Shown in pieces: positions 52,934 through 61,359 of a stretch of 64,000 bases of DNA. How positions within the stretch are numbered: the first letter of the stretch is position 1; every line of letters starts with the position of its first letter. The translations under genes were made by a program, and so were the position numbers. Where the stretch lies: NCBI RefSeq assembly GCF_030348765.1, contig NZ_JAUCEU010000007.1:5925501-5989500 (forward strand), written 5' to 3'. Source of the stretch: Neobacillus sp. CF12 (GTDB lineage Bacteria > Bacillota > Bacilli > Bacillales > Cytobacillaceae). Below the pieces are notes generated by a model. That model worked only from the letters and a program-made list of their open reading frames with translations. It was not told where the DNA came from and did no database searches.

Positions 52934-54730
52934 TTGGAACTTTTATGGATAAAAATTAAACAAATGTCTCTTAGGACAAGATTGATCGTTGCAGTCATTC
53001 TCTGCATTTTATTTCCATGGGTTAGTACCTATATCGTTTCAAACTATTTTACGAAGGATGTATTAGAACAACGTGCAGCCACACAATCAGAAGATGATTT
53101 AAGGATGCTGGAATTAGGAATCAAGAATATGATGGATGATATGATGTATACCTCTAATTATATTCAATTTGATTCAAACATGAGTCAGTTACTAAAAAAG
53201 CATAAGTTAATTGATCCCAATTCCCCCACGTTAAAACAAGAAATAGCTCTTAATTATATACAAATATCGAATGAATTATCTGGTATCACAGATTTATTAA
53301 TGCCTCTATATATAACCATTTTGGTTAAAAATGACTTGTATTACACCAATTATTCCCAAATGGATTTTAACCCTTTAGATTTCAAAGAAAAACCCTGGTT
53401 TGAAAAATTGGATCACTTGAGTTTTTACCAAACATATTGGCTGGGTGCCCACCCGACCTACATTCGAGCTGAAGAAAATACATACCCTTATCTCATTACC
53501 ATTGGAAGGAGGATACAGAGTGCTAATTCCACCTATTCCTATTTAATTATTAGTTTAAAAGAAAATGAGATTAAGAAGCTTTTTAGTCAATTCCAAAGTG
53601 AAAAGAGAGCAAAATTTTATCTAACTAACAAGGATGGAGAGATCTATTCGAGTTTGAATACAGATGAGGTGGCAAAGACCTTACAATATGACGTGACAAA
53701 TACTGATTATCAAATTGTTGACTATGATGGAGAGAAGCATTTGTTGGTTTCTTATCCAGTGTCCTATTCGAATTGGAGATTGGTCAGTCTTGTGCCATAT
53801 AAGGATACCATTGGTTCTATCAATGTCGTAACGAGAACAACTATCCTTATCCAAGGTGGTTTTTTAGTTCTATTTTTAACTGGACTTATTATGCTTGTTC
53901 GTGAATTTACGAAACCGATCATCCGATTAAACGTTGTTACAAATGCAATCAAACAGGGAGACTTGACTGCTAGAATACAGGTCTCAGGGAATAATGATGT
54001 CGCGCAATTAGGCAATTCCTTTAATCATATGTTGGATACCATCGAAGACATGATTGAACAAATTAAAGTGAAGGAAGAAGCAAAAAGAAATGCAGAATTA
54101 GAAATGCTTCAAGCACAAATCAACCCGCATTTTTTATTTAACGTATTAAATGCCATTCGTTTAAAAATAAAAATGGAAGGTAACTCCGGCAGTGCATCAC
54201 TAATCTATTCTTTATCAGCCTTGCTCCGAATGACTATCAATCGTAATAATCCGTATATTCCTCTAGAGGAAGAAGTAACGATTGTGAAGCATTATGTGGA
54301 CTTGATGAATTTTCGGCACCAACATGATGTGGAATTAGAAATTGATGTGAGCGCAAACGCATCTAGTTTTCAGGTACCAAGATTTTTCTTGCAGCCTATT
54401 ATTGAAAACGCAATCATTCATGGGAATAATAATAGAAAAGAAACTATAAAAATCATGGCAAACGAACAGAGTGATGCATACCTAGAGCTAATCATTTCAG
54501 ACAATGGCAGGGGTATGGATATGCACACATTGGAACGGTTAAAAGAGAAAATTTTTCAACAAAATAGCCAACCCTATGCAAAAGGCAGCCAATCGTTTAA
54601 CGGAATAGGGGTGCAAAATGTGTATCAAAGGATGAAATTAATTTATGGAGAAGCATTTCAATTGAAGATAGACAGTATCGAAGGGAAAGGAACCACTTTA
54701 ACGTTTCAGATTCCAGTAATGAAGGGGTGA
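52934..54730 (+). CDS. YesM-type sensor histidine kinase
   Basis: A 598-residue kinase: helix 1 (about 15-35), a large extracellular dCache-like sensor (about 36-285), helix 2 (about 298-318), HAMP (about 320-372), His_kinase domain with phospho-acceptor in QINPHFLFNVLNAIR, and HATPase with PIIENAIIHGNNN and SDNGRGM. Typical YesM/LytS group. TTG 52934 with GGTGA upstream. It likely senses the sugar imported by the adjacent system. Confidence 0.9.
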   Translation: MELLWIKIKQMSLRTRLIVAVILCILFPWVSTYIVSNYFTKDVLEQRAATQSEDDLRMLELGIKNMMDDMMYTSNYIQFDSNMSQLLKKHKLIDPNSPTLKQEIALNYIQISNELSGITDLLMPLYITILVKNDLYYTNYSQMDFNPLDFKEKPWFEKLDHLSFYQTYWLGAHPTYIRAEENTYPYLITIGRRIQSANSTYSYLIISLKENEIKKLFSQFQSEKRAKFYLTNKDGEIYSSLNTDEVAKTLQYDVTNTDYQIVDYDGEKHLLVSYPVSYSNWRLVSLVPYKDTIGSINVVTRTTILIQGGFLVLFLTGLIMLVREFTKPIIRLNVVTNAIKQGDLTARIQVSGNNDVAQLGNSFNHMLDTIEDMIEQIKVKEEAKRNAELEMLQAQINPHFLFNVLNAIRLKIKMEGNSGSASLIYSLSALLRMTINRNNPYIPLEEEVTIVKHYVDLMNFRHQHDVELEIDVSANASSFQVPRFFLQPIIENAIIHGNNNRKETIKIMANEQSDAYLELIISDNGRGMDMHTLERLKEKIFQQNSQPYAKGSQSFNGIGVQNVYQRMKLIYGEAFQLKIDSIEGKGTTLTFQIPVMKG

Positions 54731-55500
54731 GTAAGATCTATAAAGTAGTGTTAGTAGATGATGATGCTATTGTGATTGAATTCTTAAAGAAAGTTATTCC
54801 ATGGCAAGACTTTGGATTTCAGGTTGTTGCAAGCTTTCAAGATAGTAGTGCTGCTTTGGAGTTTATGCTCGCAAACCCTTATGATGTATTGATTACGGAT
54901 ATTGGAATGCCAAAACTGAATGGCATTGAATTAATTGGCCAACTGAAAAAATCAAACATCCACTCCAATAATGTGATCCTTTCTTGTCATGATGAGTTTA
55001 CCTTTGCCCAACAAGCGATAAAATTAGAAGCATATGATTATATTTTAAAAGAATCAATGGAAGAATCGAATATTATTGATTTACTTGAAAGATTGAAGAA
55101 AAAGTTAGATCAAGAACGAAATACAAGTTATCAGCACGAAATAGCCACCAAACTTATAGAAATGACGACTAGGAATGAAGATGTGTTAAAAGCGCAGAAA
55201 TATGTAGAAAGCCATCTTGAAAATAAGATTTCATTGACAGAAGTAGCTGCCCATTTACATTTAAATTCTAGTTATTTCAGCAGGATGTACAAAAAAGAAA
55301 CAGGAGAAGGTTTTGTTGAATACGTGACCAGAATGAAAATGGAAAAAGCAGTGGAATTACTCGATCAATCAATTAAGTCAGTAGAACAGATCGCCTATGA
55401 GTTAGGCTTTGAAAGTAAAAGTTATTTTTTAAAAACATTTAAAAGGTTTTATGGTCTATCGCCGAAGTCTTATAAATATAAGGATAGATTGTCTATTTAA
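54727..55500 (+). CDS. YesN-type AraC-family response regulator, short form
   Basis: A 257-residue regulator: receiver domain with VLVDDDAIVIEFLKKVIPWQ, phospho-acceptor Asp in VLITDIGMPKLNG and the Lys in YDYILKES, then an AraC-type double helix-turn-helix (about 155-250; ISLTEVAAHLHLNSSYFSRMY and QIAYELGFESKSYFLKTFKRF). It lacks the long linker of YesN (about 370 residues). GTG 54727 overlaps the kinase stop by four bases. Its stop codon at 55498-55500 lies inside the left repeat of block D. Confidence 0.9.
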   Translation: MSKIYKVVLVDDDAIVIEFLKKVIPWQDFGFQVVASFQDSSAALEFMLANPYDVLITDIGMPKLNGIELIGQLKKSNIHSNNVILSCHDEFTFAQQAIKLEAYDYILKESMEESNIIDLLERLKKKLDQERNTSYQHEIATKLIEMTTRNEDVLKAQKYVESHLENKISLTEVAAHLHLNSSYFSRMYKKETGEGFVEYVTRMKMEKAVELLDQSIKSVEQIAYELGFESKSYFLKTFKRFYGLSPKSYKYKDRLSI

Positions 55501-55793
55501 TTATTAGGCTCTGTTTTTATTCATTGATGATTTTCGTGCTGATATGAAAATTAATAGGCGGAGAAATTCCGCCTAATGTATATAAAAGAAGCTTAAGAGG
55601 CAGATATAAGCGGAGAAATTCCGGTTAGCTGCTCAGAATATGCCAAAATCTAAAGATTTAGGTCAAATAGGCGGAAAACCTCCGCTTATTTGTAAGGGAT
55701 TAAGAAGATTTTCCAAAATAGACGGAATTTCTCCGCTTATATTCCAACCCACAGTGAAATCAACATTCAGTGATAATAGAGCCAATAATTAAA
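55496..55793. repeat. Palindromic repeat block D with terminal inverted repeats
   Basis: Four units (about 55551-55578, 55603-55631, 55664-55692, 55716-55745) with AGGCGGA..TCCGCCT cores. The block is framed by imperfect inverted repeats: TTTAATTATTAGGCTCT at the left (55496-55512) and its complement AGAGCCAATAATTAAA at the right (55778-55793). Length about 298 bases, size and layout of a MITE. The left repeat supplies the stop of the response regulator. Confidence 0.8.
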
Positions 55794-55808
55794 ATCTAAA
55801 TTAATGAG

Positions 55809-55848
55809 AACTGTACTCCAATTACTGGACATCGGGGTACAGTTTTTT
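55809..55848 (+). terminator. Intrinsic terminator
   Basis: AACTGTACTCC/GGGGTACAGTT with 14-base loop and T-run; it ends the sugar operon beyond the repeat block. Confidence 0.8.
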
Positions 55849-55930
55849 AGTATGAATTTTCTACCTTCATAACTGCAGTGAACAAAAGCCTAATTTAGAT
55901 CATACATTATGCAAGGAGGGAAAGATTGAT

Positions 55931-56297
55931 ATGTATCCAACAGGGGAATTTATCCAAGAAATGCTGCTGATTTATGGTCTGGCGCTGTTGGGGTTTGTCT
56001 CTAGAAGAACCCTCATTCTGAATGAACATGCAAACGAAGTCCTAACTCAATTAATTCTTTACATTAGATTGCCTGCACTTATTTTATATTCATTAGATAT
56101 TTCATTTTCTTTAACACGGGTTATTGGTTTCTGGAATGCCATCTTCTCCAACCATTTCTCTTTATGCACAAAAATATGGAGCAGACTCCATTTTTGCTTC
56201 AATGGGAGTTTTAGTCACAACATTATTATGTATGATTACCATACCAGCTCTTTATTTGATACTTAACCTGATATCATTCTTCGTGACATTCTCCTAG
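55931..56297 (+). pseudogene. AEC family transporter with internal deletion
   Basis: The frame begins MYPTGEFIQEMLLIYGLALL with the first two helices of an auxin-efflux-carrier family permease (TRRLILNEHAN-like region, LILYIRLPALILYSL). At about 56133 it leaves frame and is followed, in another frame, by GMPSSPTISLYAQKYGADSI and a last helix (VLVTTLLCMITIPALYLIL) to TAG 56295-56297, the normal AEC end. Roughly 190 internal residues are missing. AAGGAGGG precedes ATG 55931. Not functional. Confidence 0.8.
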
Positions 56298-56381
56298 GTA
56301 TTTTCGTCTATCTTTCTGTATAAAAAGATATTTTCATTAAAAATGGGAAAGATAGGATGGATTAATTGTCTGGAGGTTGTT

Positions 56382-57095
56382 ATGCCGGAATATGCAGAAG
56401 TGGCTTTAAGAGCCCTCTTTTCATTTATTGTATTATTTACGTGTGCAAGAGTACTTGGTAAGAAGCAGATTTCACAACTAACGTTCTTTGATTATGTAGT
56501 TGGGATCGTCATTGGAGACATGGCCGCACAATTGGCAATTGATACATCCATGAAAATCGTGAATGCCTCAATCGGATTAGTTGTTTATACGCTCTTATCC
56601 GTCATTATCGCTTACGGTGCAATCAAATCGTTTAAGTTTAGGGATTTAGTAGAAAGTAGTCCCTCGATTCTAATTAAAGACGGAAAAATAATGGAAAAAG
56701 GCTTATTTAAGCATAAGATGACGTACGATGATTTGATGAATGGATTGAGAGAAAAAGATGCCTTCATCATTGATGAGGTTGAAATGGCTATAATGGAGAC
56801 AAATGGACAGATTAGTGTAATGAAGAAACCTGAGTACCAGGCACTAACTCCAAAAGATATTGGCCTGCGAATGAAAGATAACCATGCACCGTCCTTAATT
56901 ATTATCGATGGAACATTGTTAGAAAACCGAATAAAATCCTTAGGCTATACGAAGGATTGGCTACATAGTGAGATTAAGAAAAAAGGGGCAAAAGACTTTA
57001 AAGATGTATTTTTAGCTCAGATTGATTCGAATGGTAATGTATATGTTGATTTATATAATGATGCGGAAGAAACTAAAAAGGATAAAGAGGAGTAG
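56382..57095 (+). CDS. DUF421 (YetF-like) membrane protein without DUF1657
   Basis: A 237-residue protein with three N-terminal helices (ALRALFSFIVLFTCARVLGK, VVGIVIGDMAAQ and GLVVYTLLSVIIAYG) and the soluble DUF421 domain (SPSILIKDGKIMEKGL and SLIIIDGTLLENRIK). It is related to the 2Duf protein at 921-1781 but ends in a charged tail with no DUF1657. ATG 56382 with GGAGG 7 bases upstream; the frame to 56343 is not needed. Single gene; likely a spore or stress membrane protein. Confidence 0.85.
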   Translation: MPEYAEVALRALFSFIVLFTCARVLGKKQISQLTFFDYVVGIVIGDMAAQLAIDTSMKIVNASIGLVVYTLLSVIIAYGAIKSFKFRDLVESSPSILIKDGKIMEKGLFKHKMTYDDLMNGLREKDAFIIDEVEMAIMETNGQISVMKKPEYQALTPKDIGLRMKDNHAPSLIIIDGTLLENRIKSLGYTKDWLHSEIKKKGAKDFKDVFLAQIDSNGNVYVDLYNDAEETKKDKEE

Positions 57096-57156
57096 TTTAA
57101 AGATATCTAGCTACTCCTCTAGCTAAATGAACGTTTATATGTAGGCTGATTTCGTA

Positions 57157-57470
57157 TATTAATATAAGGTCTAGAAAAATGCTACTTTTTTTCCAAGCAA
57201 CTATAGTATACCAGGCTGTCAATTTCACAGGGTTGCAAAATAAGCGGAGGAATTCCGACTATTTTGAAAAATACCCCTATTTTATTAAAAATAAGCGGAG
57301 CTTTTCCGCTTATCTTATCCAAATCATTGGTTTTAGGCTTTTTTAGAGCAGTTAAGCGGAATTTATCCGCTTATATCGGCTCCTGTTGCCTCCTTTATTA
57401 AATTAGCCGGAAATTCTCCGCCTATTAATTCGCAACCTCAACCATGAATAATAGAGCCTTATATTAATAA
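57157..57470. repeat. Palindromic repeat block E with terminal inverted repeats
   Basis: Units at about 57238-57265, 57289-57317, 57350-57377 and 57402-57430. Ends ATTAATATAAGGTCT (57158-57172) and AGAGCCTTATATTAAT (57453-57468) are inverted repeats of each other with one mismatch and one extra base, like those of block D. Length about 314 bases; it sits just before the B12 operon promoter. Confidence 0.8.
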
Positions 57471-57483
57471 AAACTAGAAATAG

Positions 57484-57512
57484 TTTACATAGTAGGAATA
57501 CTCTACTATAAT
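57484..57512 (+). promoter_or_regulatory. Sigma-A promoter of the B12 operon, with palindrome
   Basis: TTTACA (57484-57489), 17-base spacer, TATAAT (57507-57512). ATAGTAG (57489-57495) and CTACTAT (57503-57509) form a perfect inverted repeat across the spacer and both promoter edges, so a repressor might act here in addition to the riboswitch. Confidence 0.7.
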
Positions 57513-57552
57513 GGCTTTTATAACAAAAAAATGAATACTAGACAAATAGGTT

Positions 57553-57725
57553 TCTTACATGCTCTATGCAAGATTATGTAAGACTAAGAGGGAAGTTGGT
57601 GTAAGTCCAACACGGTCCCGCCACTGTAAGCGAGAAGGAAGGTTATATATAACCACTGTGTTTTTTAACATGGGAAGGTTTAACCAACCGATGAATCGCA
57701 AGTCAGGAGACCTGCCTATTATGTT
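57553..57725 (+). promoter_or_regulatory. Adenosylcobalamin riboswitch
   Basis: Conserved cobalamin-box elements in order: GAGGGAAGTTGGTGTAAGTCC, ACACGGTCCCGCCACTGTAA, and the 3' B12 box GCAAGTCAGGAGACCTGCC at about 57697-57717. It lies about 195 bases upstream of btuF, so binding of coenzyme B12 should reduce expression. No strong terminator is obvious; control may be at translation or by alternative pairing of ACCTGC with GCAGGT (57760s). Confidence 0.95.
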
Positions 57726-57917
57726 TTTTAAGCTTCCTCGCGGAAAGGAATGTTTAAAGTGCAGGTAATCGATTACGTAAATAATTATTATTTATTATGA
57801 AGATTGCAAGTTATCATGCTGTCCACAAGACAAAGTATTATAAAACTGCCTTTTTACTTTACGCTTTCCATCGGAATAGCGTTTTTTTGTTGCCAAAAAA
57901 ATAGAAGGAGGAAAAAA

Positions 57918-58910
57918 ATGATGAAAGATTATGTGAAAAAGTGGGGTTTAATTGGTGTTGTTCTTCTGTTAAACATGGTGATTATTGTAGGTTGTGGTAC
58001 ACAAGAACAGAGCACGCAAGGTAAAGAATCTTCACAGACTGAAGTAGTGGATAAGGACAATGGGGAGACATTCCCTATAACGATTACAGACGATGCCAAT
58101 CAAAAGGTAACCATTGACGAGGAACCTGAAACCATTGTTTCGATTCAAGCTAGTAATACAGAAATAGCCTTTGCGCTTGGGTTAGGCGATAAAATCATTG
58201 GTGTTTCGGATTACGATAACTATCCAAAAGAAGCACTTGAAATACAGAAGGTGGGTGCACAAGATATCAATGCAGAACTTGTTCTTTCTCTTCTTCCAGA
58301 TATGGCTCTAGTTACGGATTATCATTACAAAACACATCCAGATGTTTTGCAAAAGTTTGAAGAGGCAGGAATTGACGTGATAGTGGTTGGAGGGGCTACA
58401 TCCTTTGAGGATGCTTATAGCAATATTGAAATGATTGGTACAGCAACCGGAAGCAAGACGGAAGCAGAGGAAATCATTACCGGTATGAAAGAGAGACTTA
58501 AAGATATTAAAGACAAAGCAACAGCAGCGAACGTGGATAAAAAGAAAGTTTGGGTAGAAGTTTCACCGGCTCCGGATATTTTTACAACAGGCAAAAATAC
58601 ATTTATGCATGAGATGCTAGAGGCTATTCAAGCTACAAATGCTGCAGAAGATCAAGAGGGCTGGGTAAAGATGACAGAGGAAGAAATTGTTAAATTAAAC
58701 CCTGATGTAATTATCACCACGTATGGCTATTATGTAGAAAATCCAGCAGCGGCGGTCCTAAATCGTGAAGGATGGGCAGAAGTACCAGCAGTAAAGAGTG
58801 GGAACGTATTTGATGTTGACAGCGATACGGTTACTAGACCTGGTCCTCGTTTAATTGAAGGAGTCGAGACACTTGCGGAACTTATCTATCCGGAGATTTT
58901 TAAACAATAA
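57918..58910 (+). CDS. btuF: Corrinoid ABC transporter substrate-binding lipoprotein
   Basis: A 330-residue lipoprotein: signal ending in IIVGC, then a periplasmic-binding fold with TIVSIQASNTEIAFALGLGD, VGAQDINAELVLSLLPDMAL and DTVTRPGPRLIEGVETLAELI. It belongs to the BtuF/FhuD class, and the riboswitch and neighbours fix the substrate as a corrinoid. ATG 57918 with AGAAGGAGG upstream; frame start 57804 is not supported. First gene of the operon. Confidence 0.92.
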   Translation: MMKDYVKKWGLIGVVLLLNMVIIVGCGTQEQSTQGKESSQTEVVDKDNGETFPITITDDANQKVTIDEEPETIVSIQASNTEIAFALGLGDKIIGVSDYDNYPKEALEIQKVGAQDINAELVLSLLPDMALVTDYHYKTHPDVLQKFEEAGIDVIVVGGATSFEDAYSNIEMIGTATGSKTEAEEIITGMKERLKDIKDKATAANVDKKKVWVEVSPAPDIFTTGKNTFMHEMLEAIQATNAAEDQEGWVKMTEEEIVKLNPDVIITTYGYYVENPAAAVLNREGWAEVPAVKSGNVFDVDSDTVTRPGPRLIEGVETLAELIYPEIFKQ

Positions 58911-59943
58911 AATAGCTTGGTTGTATGTAATAAGCGGAGGGCTTTTACTTGGTATAAGCCTTCTTGGCTTATTTTATAGTAGTGTAACCGTTACAGTTCC
59001 TACTATTTTACATATCATTTTAGATAAAACGTTAAATATGGGGTGGCTTGCGGATGTAGCAAAAAATGAAGAAATGATTATTTGGAATATCCGTCTGCCA
59101 CGAGTACTTCTAGCATTTTGTATAGGTGCATCCCTTGCATTAGCGGGTTCTGCATTTCAAGGACTTTTACGTAATCCATTAGCAGATCCCTATACTATTG
59201 GAGTATCATCAGGTGCCTCTCTAGGGGCCGTTTTGGTTTTGTTTTTTCAAGTTAGTATTGTTGGGTTGGGAAGTTTTACGCTTCCGATTGTCGCCATTTT
59301 ATTTGGTTTAATTTCTTTGCTCATTGTATTTGGACTTGTTCGATTAAGCAGTAAAAGTTTAGCGATTGAAACCATTATATTGGCGGGGATTATTGTTAGT
59401 GCCTTTATTGGTGCACTTGTCTCTCTTATTATTTCATTAAGTGATAGAGAATCCATGACACAAATTATCTATTGGTTATATGGCAGTGTGGGTATGAGAG
59501 GATGGAGTCATATTCAATTGATTTTCCCCTTTATGCTTATCGGTTCATTTATATTAATCTATCACTATCGTGAATTAAATGCTCTAGCACTAGGAGAAGA
59601 TGCAGCAGACCATATTGGTGTCGATGTGAAAAAAGGGAAAACATTTATCCTCATTGGTGCATCATTATTAACTGGGGCTGCAGTAGCGGTTTCAGGATCA
59701 ATAGGATTTGTTGGACTTGTTATTCCACATCTTGTCCGTCTTGTAACCGGACCGAATCATCGCCATGTCCTTCCGCTATCCTTGCTTATCGGCGGTGCGT
59801 TTCTCATATTAGCAGATCTAATGGCGAGAACCATCATTGCTCCTAAAGAACTGCCTATTGGTGTTATCACGGCGATGATTGGTGCACCTGTATTTGCGCT
59901 GCTATTGATTAGAGAACGATTTGGGAGGGGGACGAATAAATGA
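58855..59943 (+). CDS. btuC: Corrinoid ABC transporter permease (FecCD family)
   Basis: A BtuC/FecCD permease with about ten helices; VRLPRVLLA-like NIRLPRVLLAFCIGASLALA, GFVGLVIPHLVRL and APKELPIGVITAMIGAPVFALL are typical. The start is unclear: the frame opens at TTG 58855, 56 bases inside btuF, with no ribosome site; a CGGAG at 58890 precedes no standard start codon, and the next is TTG 58921, inside helix 1. A rare start or coupling is possible. The next gene overlaps by four bases. Confidence 0.88.
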   Translation: MKESRHLRNLSIRRFLNNKIAWLYVISGGLLLGISLLGLFYSSVTVTVPTILHIILDKTLNMGWLADVAKNEEMIIWNIRLPRVLLAFCIGASLALAGSAFQGLLRNPLADPYTIGVSSGASLGAVLVLFFQVSIVGLGSFTLPIVAILFGLISLLIVFGLVRLSSKSLAIETIILAGIIVSAFIGALVSLIISLSDRESMTQIIYWLYGSVGMRGWSHIQLIFPFMLIGSFILIYHYRELNALALGEDAADHIGVDVKKGKTFILIGASLLTGAAVAVSGSIGFVGLVIPHLVRLVTGPNHRHVLPLSLLIGGAFLILADLMARTIIAPKELPIGVITAMIGAPVFALLLIRERFGRGTNK

Positions 59944-61310
59944 TAACCATTCAAAACCTGGTCGGTGGCTATACCCAATCCCCCATTATAAAAGGGATCG
60001 ATTTAGAAATAAAAAAAGGAGAGTTTTTTGCCCTTCTCGGGCCAAATGGGAGTGGAAAAACAACCCTTTTTAAACTCATAACAGGACAATTACCGCTTAA
60101 GAGCGGGAAAGTTTCATTAGGTGGTAAAGATATTTCTTCTCTTTCAAAACTGGAAAAAGCAAAAAAGATGGCTGTTTTAACTCAGGAAGTTCAAGTTTCT
60201 TTCGATTATACAGTTGAAGAAATCATAAGTCTGGGACGTTACCCTCATCAAAAAGGGATACTTAAGCAACTTTCGAAAGAAGATCGGAAAGTCATCGAAG
60301 AGGTTATGGAGATAACCCAAATAAGAGACTTTCGTAAAACTCAATTTCGTCTAATAAGTGGCGGCGAAAAGCAAAGAGTCTTACTAGCTAAAGCGTTAGC
60401 ACAGGAACCAGAAGTCCTGCTATTAGATGAACCTACCAATCACCTAGATATTAAACATACCTTTCAAATGTTGAACCTACTAAAAGAACGACAACAGACA
60501 ACGGGGTTAACCATTTTTTCTATCCTGCACGATTTAAATGTTGCTTCGCTCTTTGCTGATCGTGTCGCCCTCCTTCATAATGGGAGTTTTTTAGAAGTAG
60601 GTGATGTAGACTTATTAAGGAAAGAAGATCAATTAAAGAAGGTTTATGAGGTGAAAGTAAGTTCACAATCCCATCCAACTGTTCCTAAACCACAACTTCT
60701 CATGACACCTTTCCACTCTACGTCAAGTCAGTTATTTAAGTTTGAAGACTCGTACAAAATGGATCAAACAGAAGAATATTTTCATGTTCAATTTAACCAG
60801 CCACTACGTACAATTTCCAATACGGTTATAGGGTCTGGTATACAGTGGATAAAACATTTTTGTCATGTCCAAGGGTCACGACCTGATTTACAGCATTTGT
60901 TAGAAAAATACTCCATTTCCCCAGAAAAAGGGGTAGCCATAATGACAGCTGCAAAACTCGGAGATCTGGTGATTGTAAGGAAACAAATAGAAGAAATTAA
61001 TATGATGATAATTGTGTCAGCAGGTTCATGGAAATCCACCAACATTATGCTATTTATCGATGCGAATTTTACAGATGGTGCACTGGTTGATGGATATATG
61101 TCTGCTGTTGAAGCAAAAATGAAAGCATTGCACGTTTGCCAAATAGAAGTTTCTCCTACATCTACTGATACCCTGATACTAGGTCTTACCCAGCAAGGGG
61201 CAAAAATATCATGTGCAGGTTCAGGAACAGTTGTCGGAAAAGGAATACATCAAATGGTAAATTGTGCCATTAAAGAAGCGCTTAGCCAGAATTTAGAGAA
61301 GGTACACTAA
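59940..61310 (+). CDS. btuD: Corrinoid ABC ATPase fused to adenosylcobinamide amidohydrolase (CbiZ)
   Basis: A 456-residue fusion. Residues 1-235 form an ABC ATPase (Walker A GPNGSGKTT, signature LISGGEKQR, Walker B VLLLDEPTNHLD, H-loop LHDLN). Residues about 255-456 form a CbiZ domain (PLRTISNTVIGSG, GVAIMTAAKL, VSAG near 360), which removes the nucleotide loop of imported adenosylpseudocobalamin-type corrinoids to give cobyric acid for rebuilding. Length and layout agree with B. subtilis YvrA. ATGA overlap with btuC. It couples uptake with remodelling. Confidence 0.9.
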   Translation: MITIQNLVGGYTQSPIIKGIDLEIKKGEFFALLGPNGSGKTTLFKLITGQLPLKSGKVSLGGKDISSLSKLEKAKKMAVLTQEVQVSFDYTVEEIISLGRYPHQKGILKQLSKEDRKVIEEVMEITQIRDFRKTQFRLISGGEKQRVLLAKALAQEPEVLLLDEPTNHLDIKHTFQMLNLLKERQQTTGLTIFSILHDLNVASLFADRVALLHNGSFLEVGDVDLLRKEDQLKKVYEVKVSSQSHPTVPKPQLLMTPFHSTSSQLFKFEDSYKMDQTEEYFHVQFNQPLRTISNTVIGSGIQWIKHFCHVQGSRPDLQHLLEKYSISPEKGVAIMTAAKLGDLVIVRKQIEEINMMIIVSAGSWKSTNIMLFIDANFTDGALVDGYMSAVEAKMKALHVCQIEVSPTSTDTLILGLTQQGAKISCAGSGTVVGKGIHQMVNCAIKEALSQNLEKVH

Positions 61311-61359
61311 AATCACCAATTGAAATTGTTAGTAGTGACCGGGGAAAGGGAAATGGAAG

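Noticed and set aside
57559..57768. 69-residue frame upstream of btuF
   Set aside because: It is entirely within and just after the cobalamin riboswitch.
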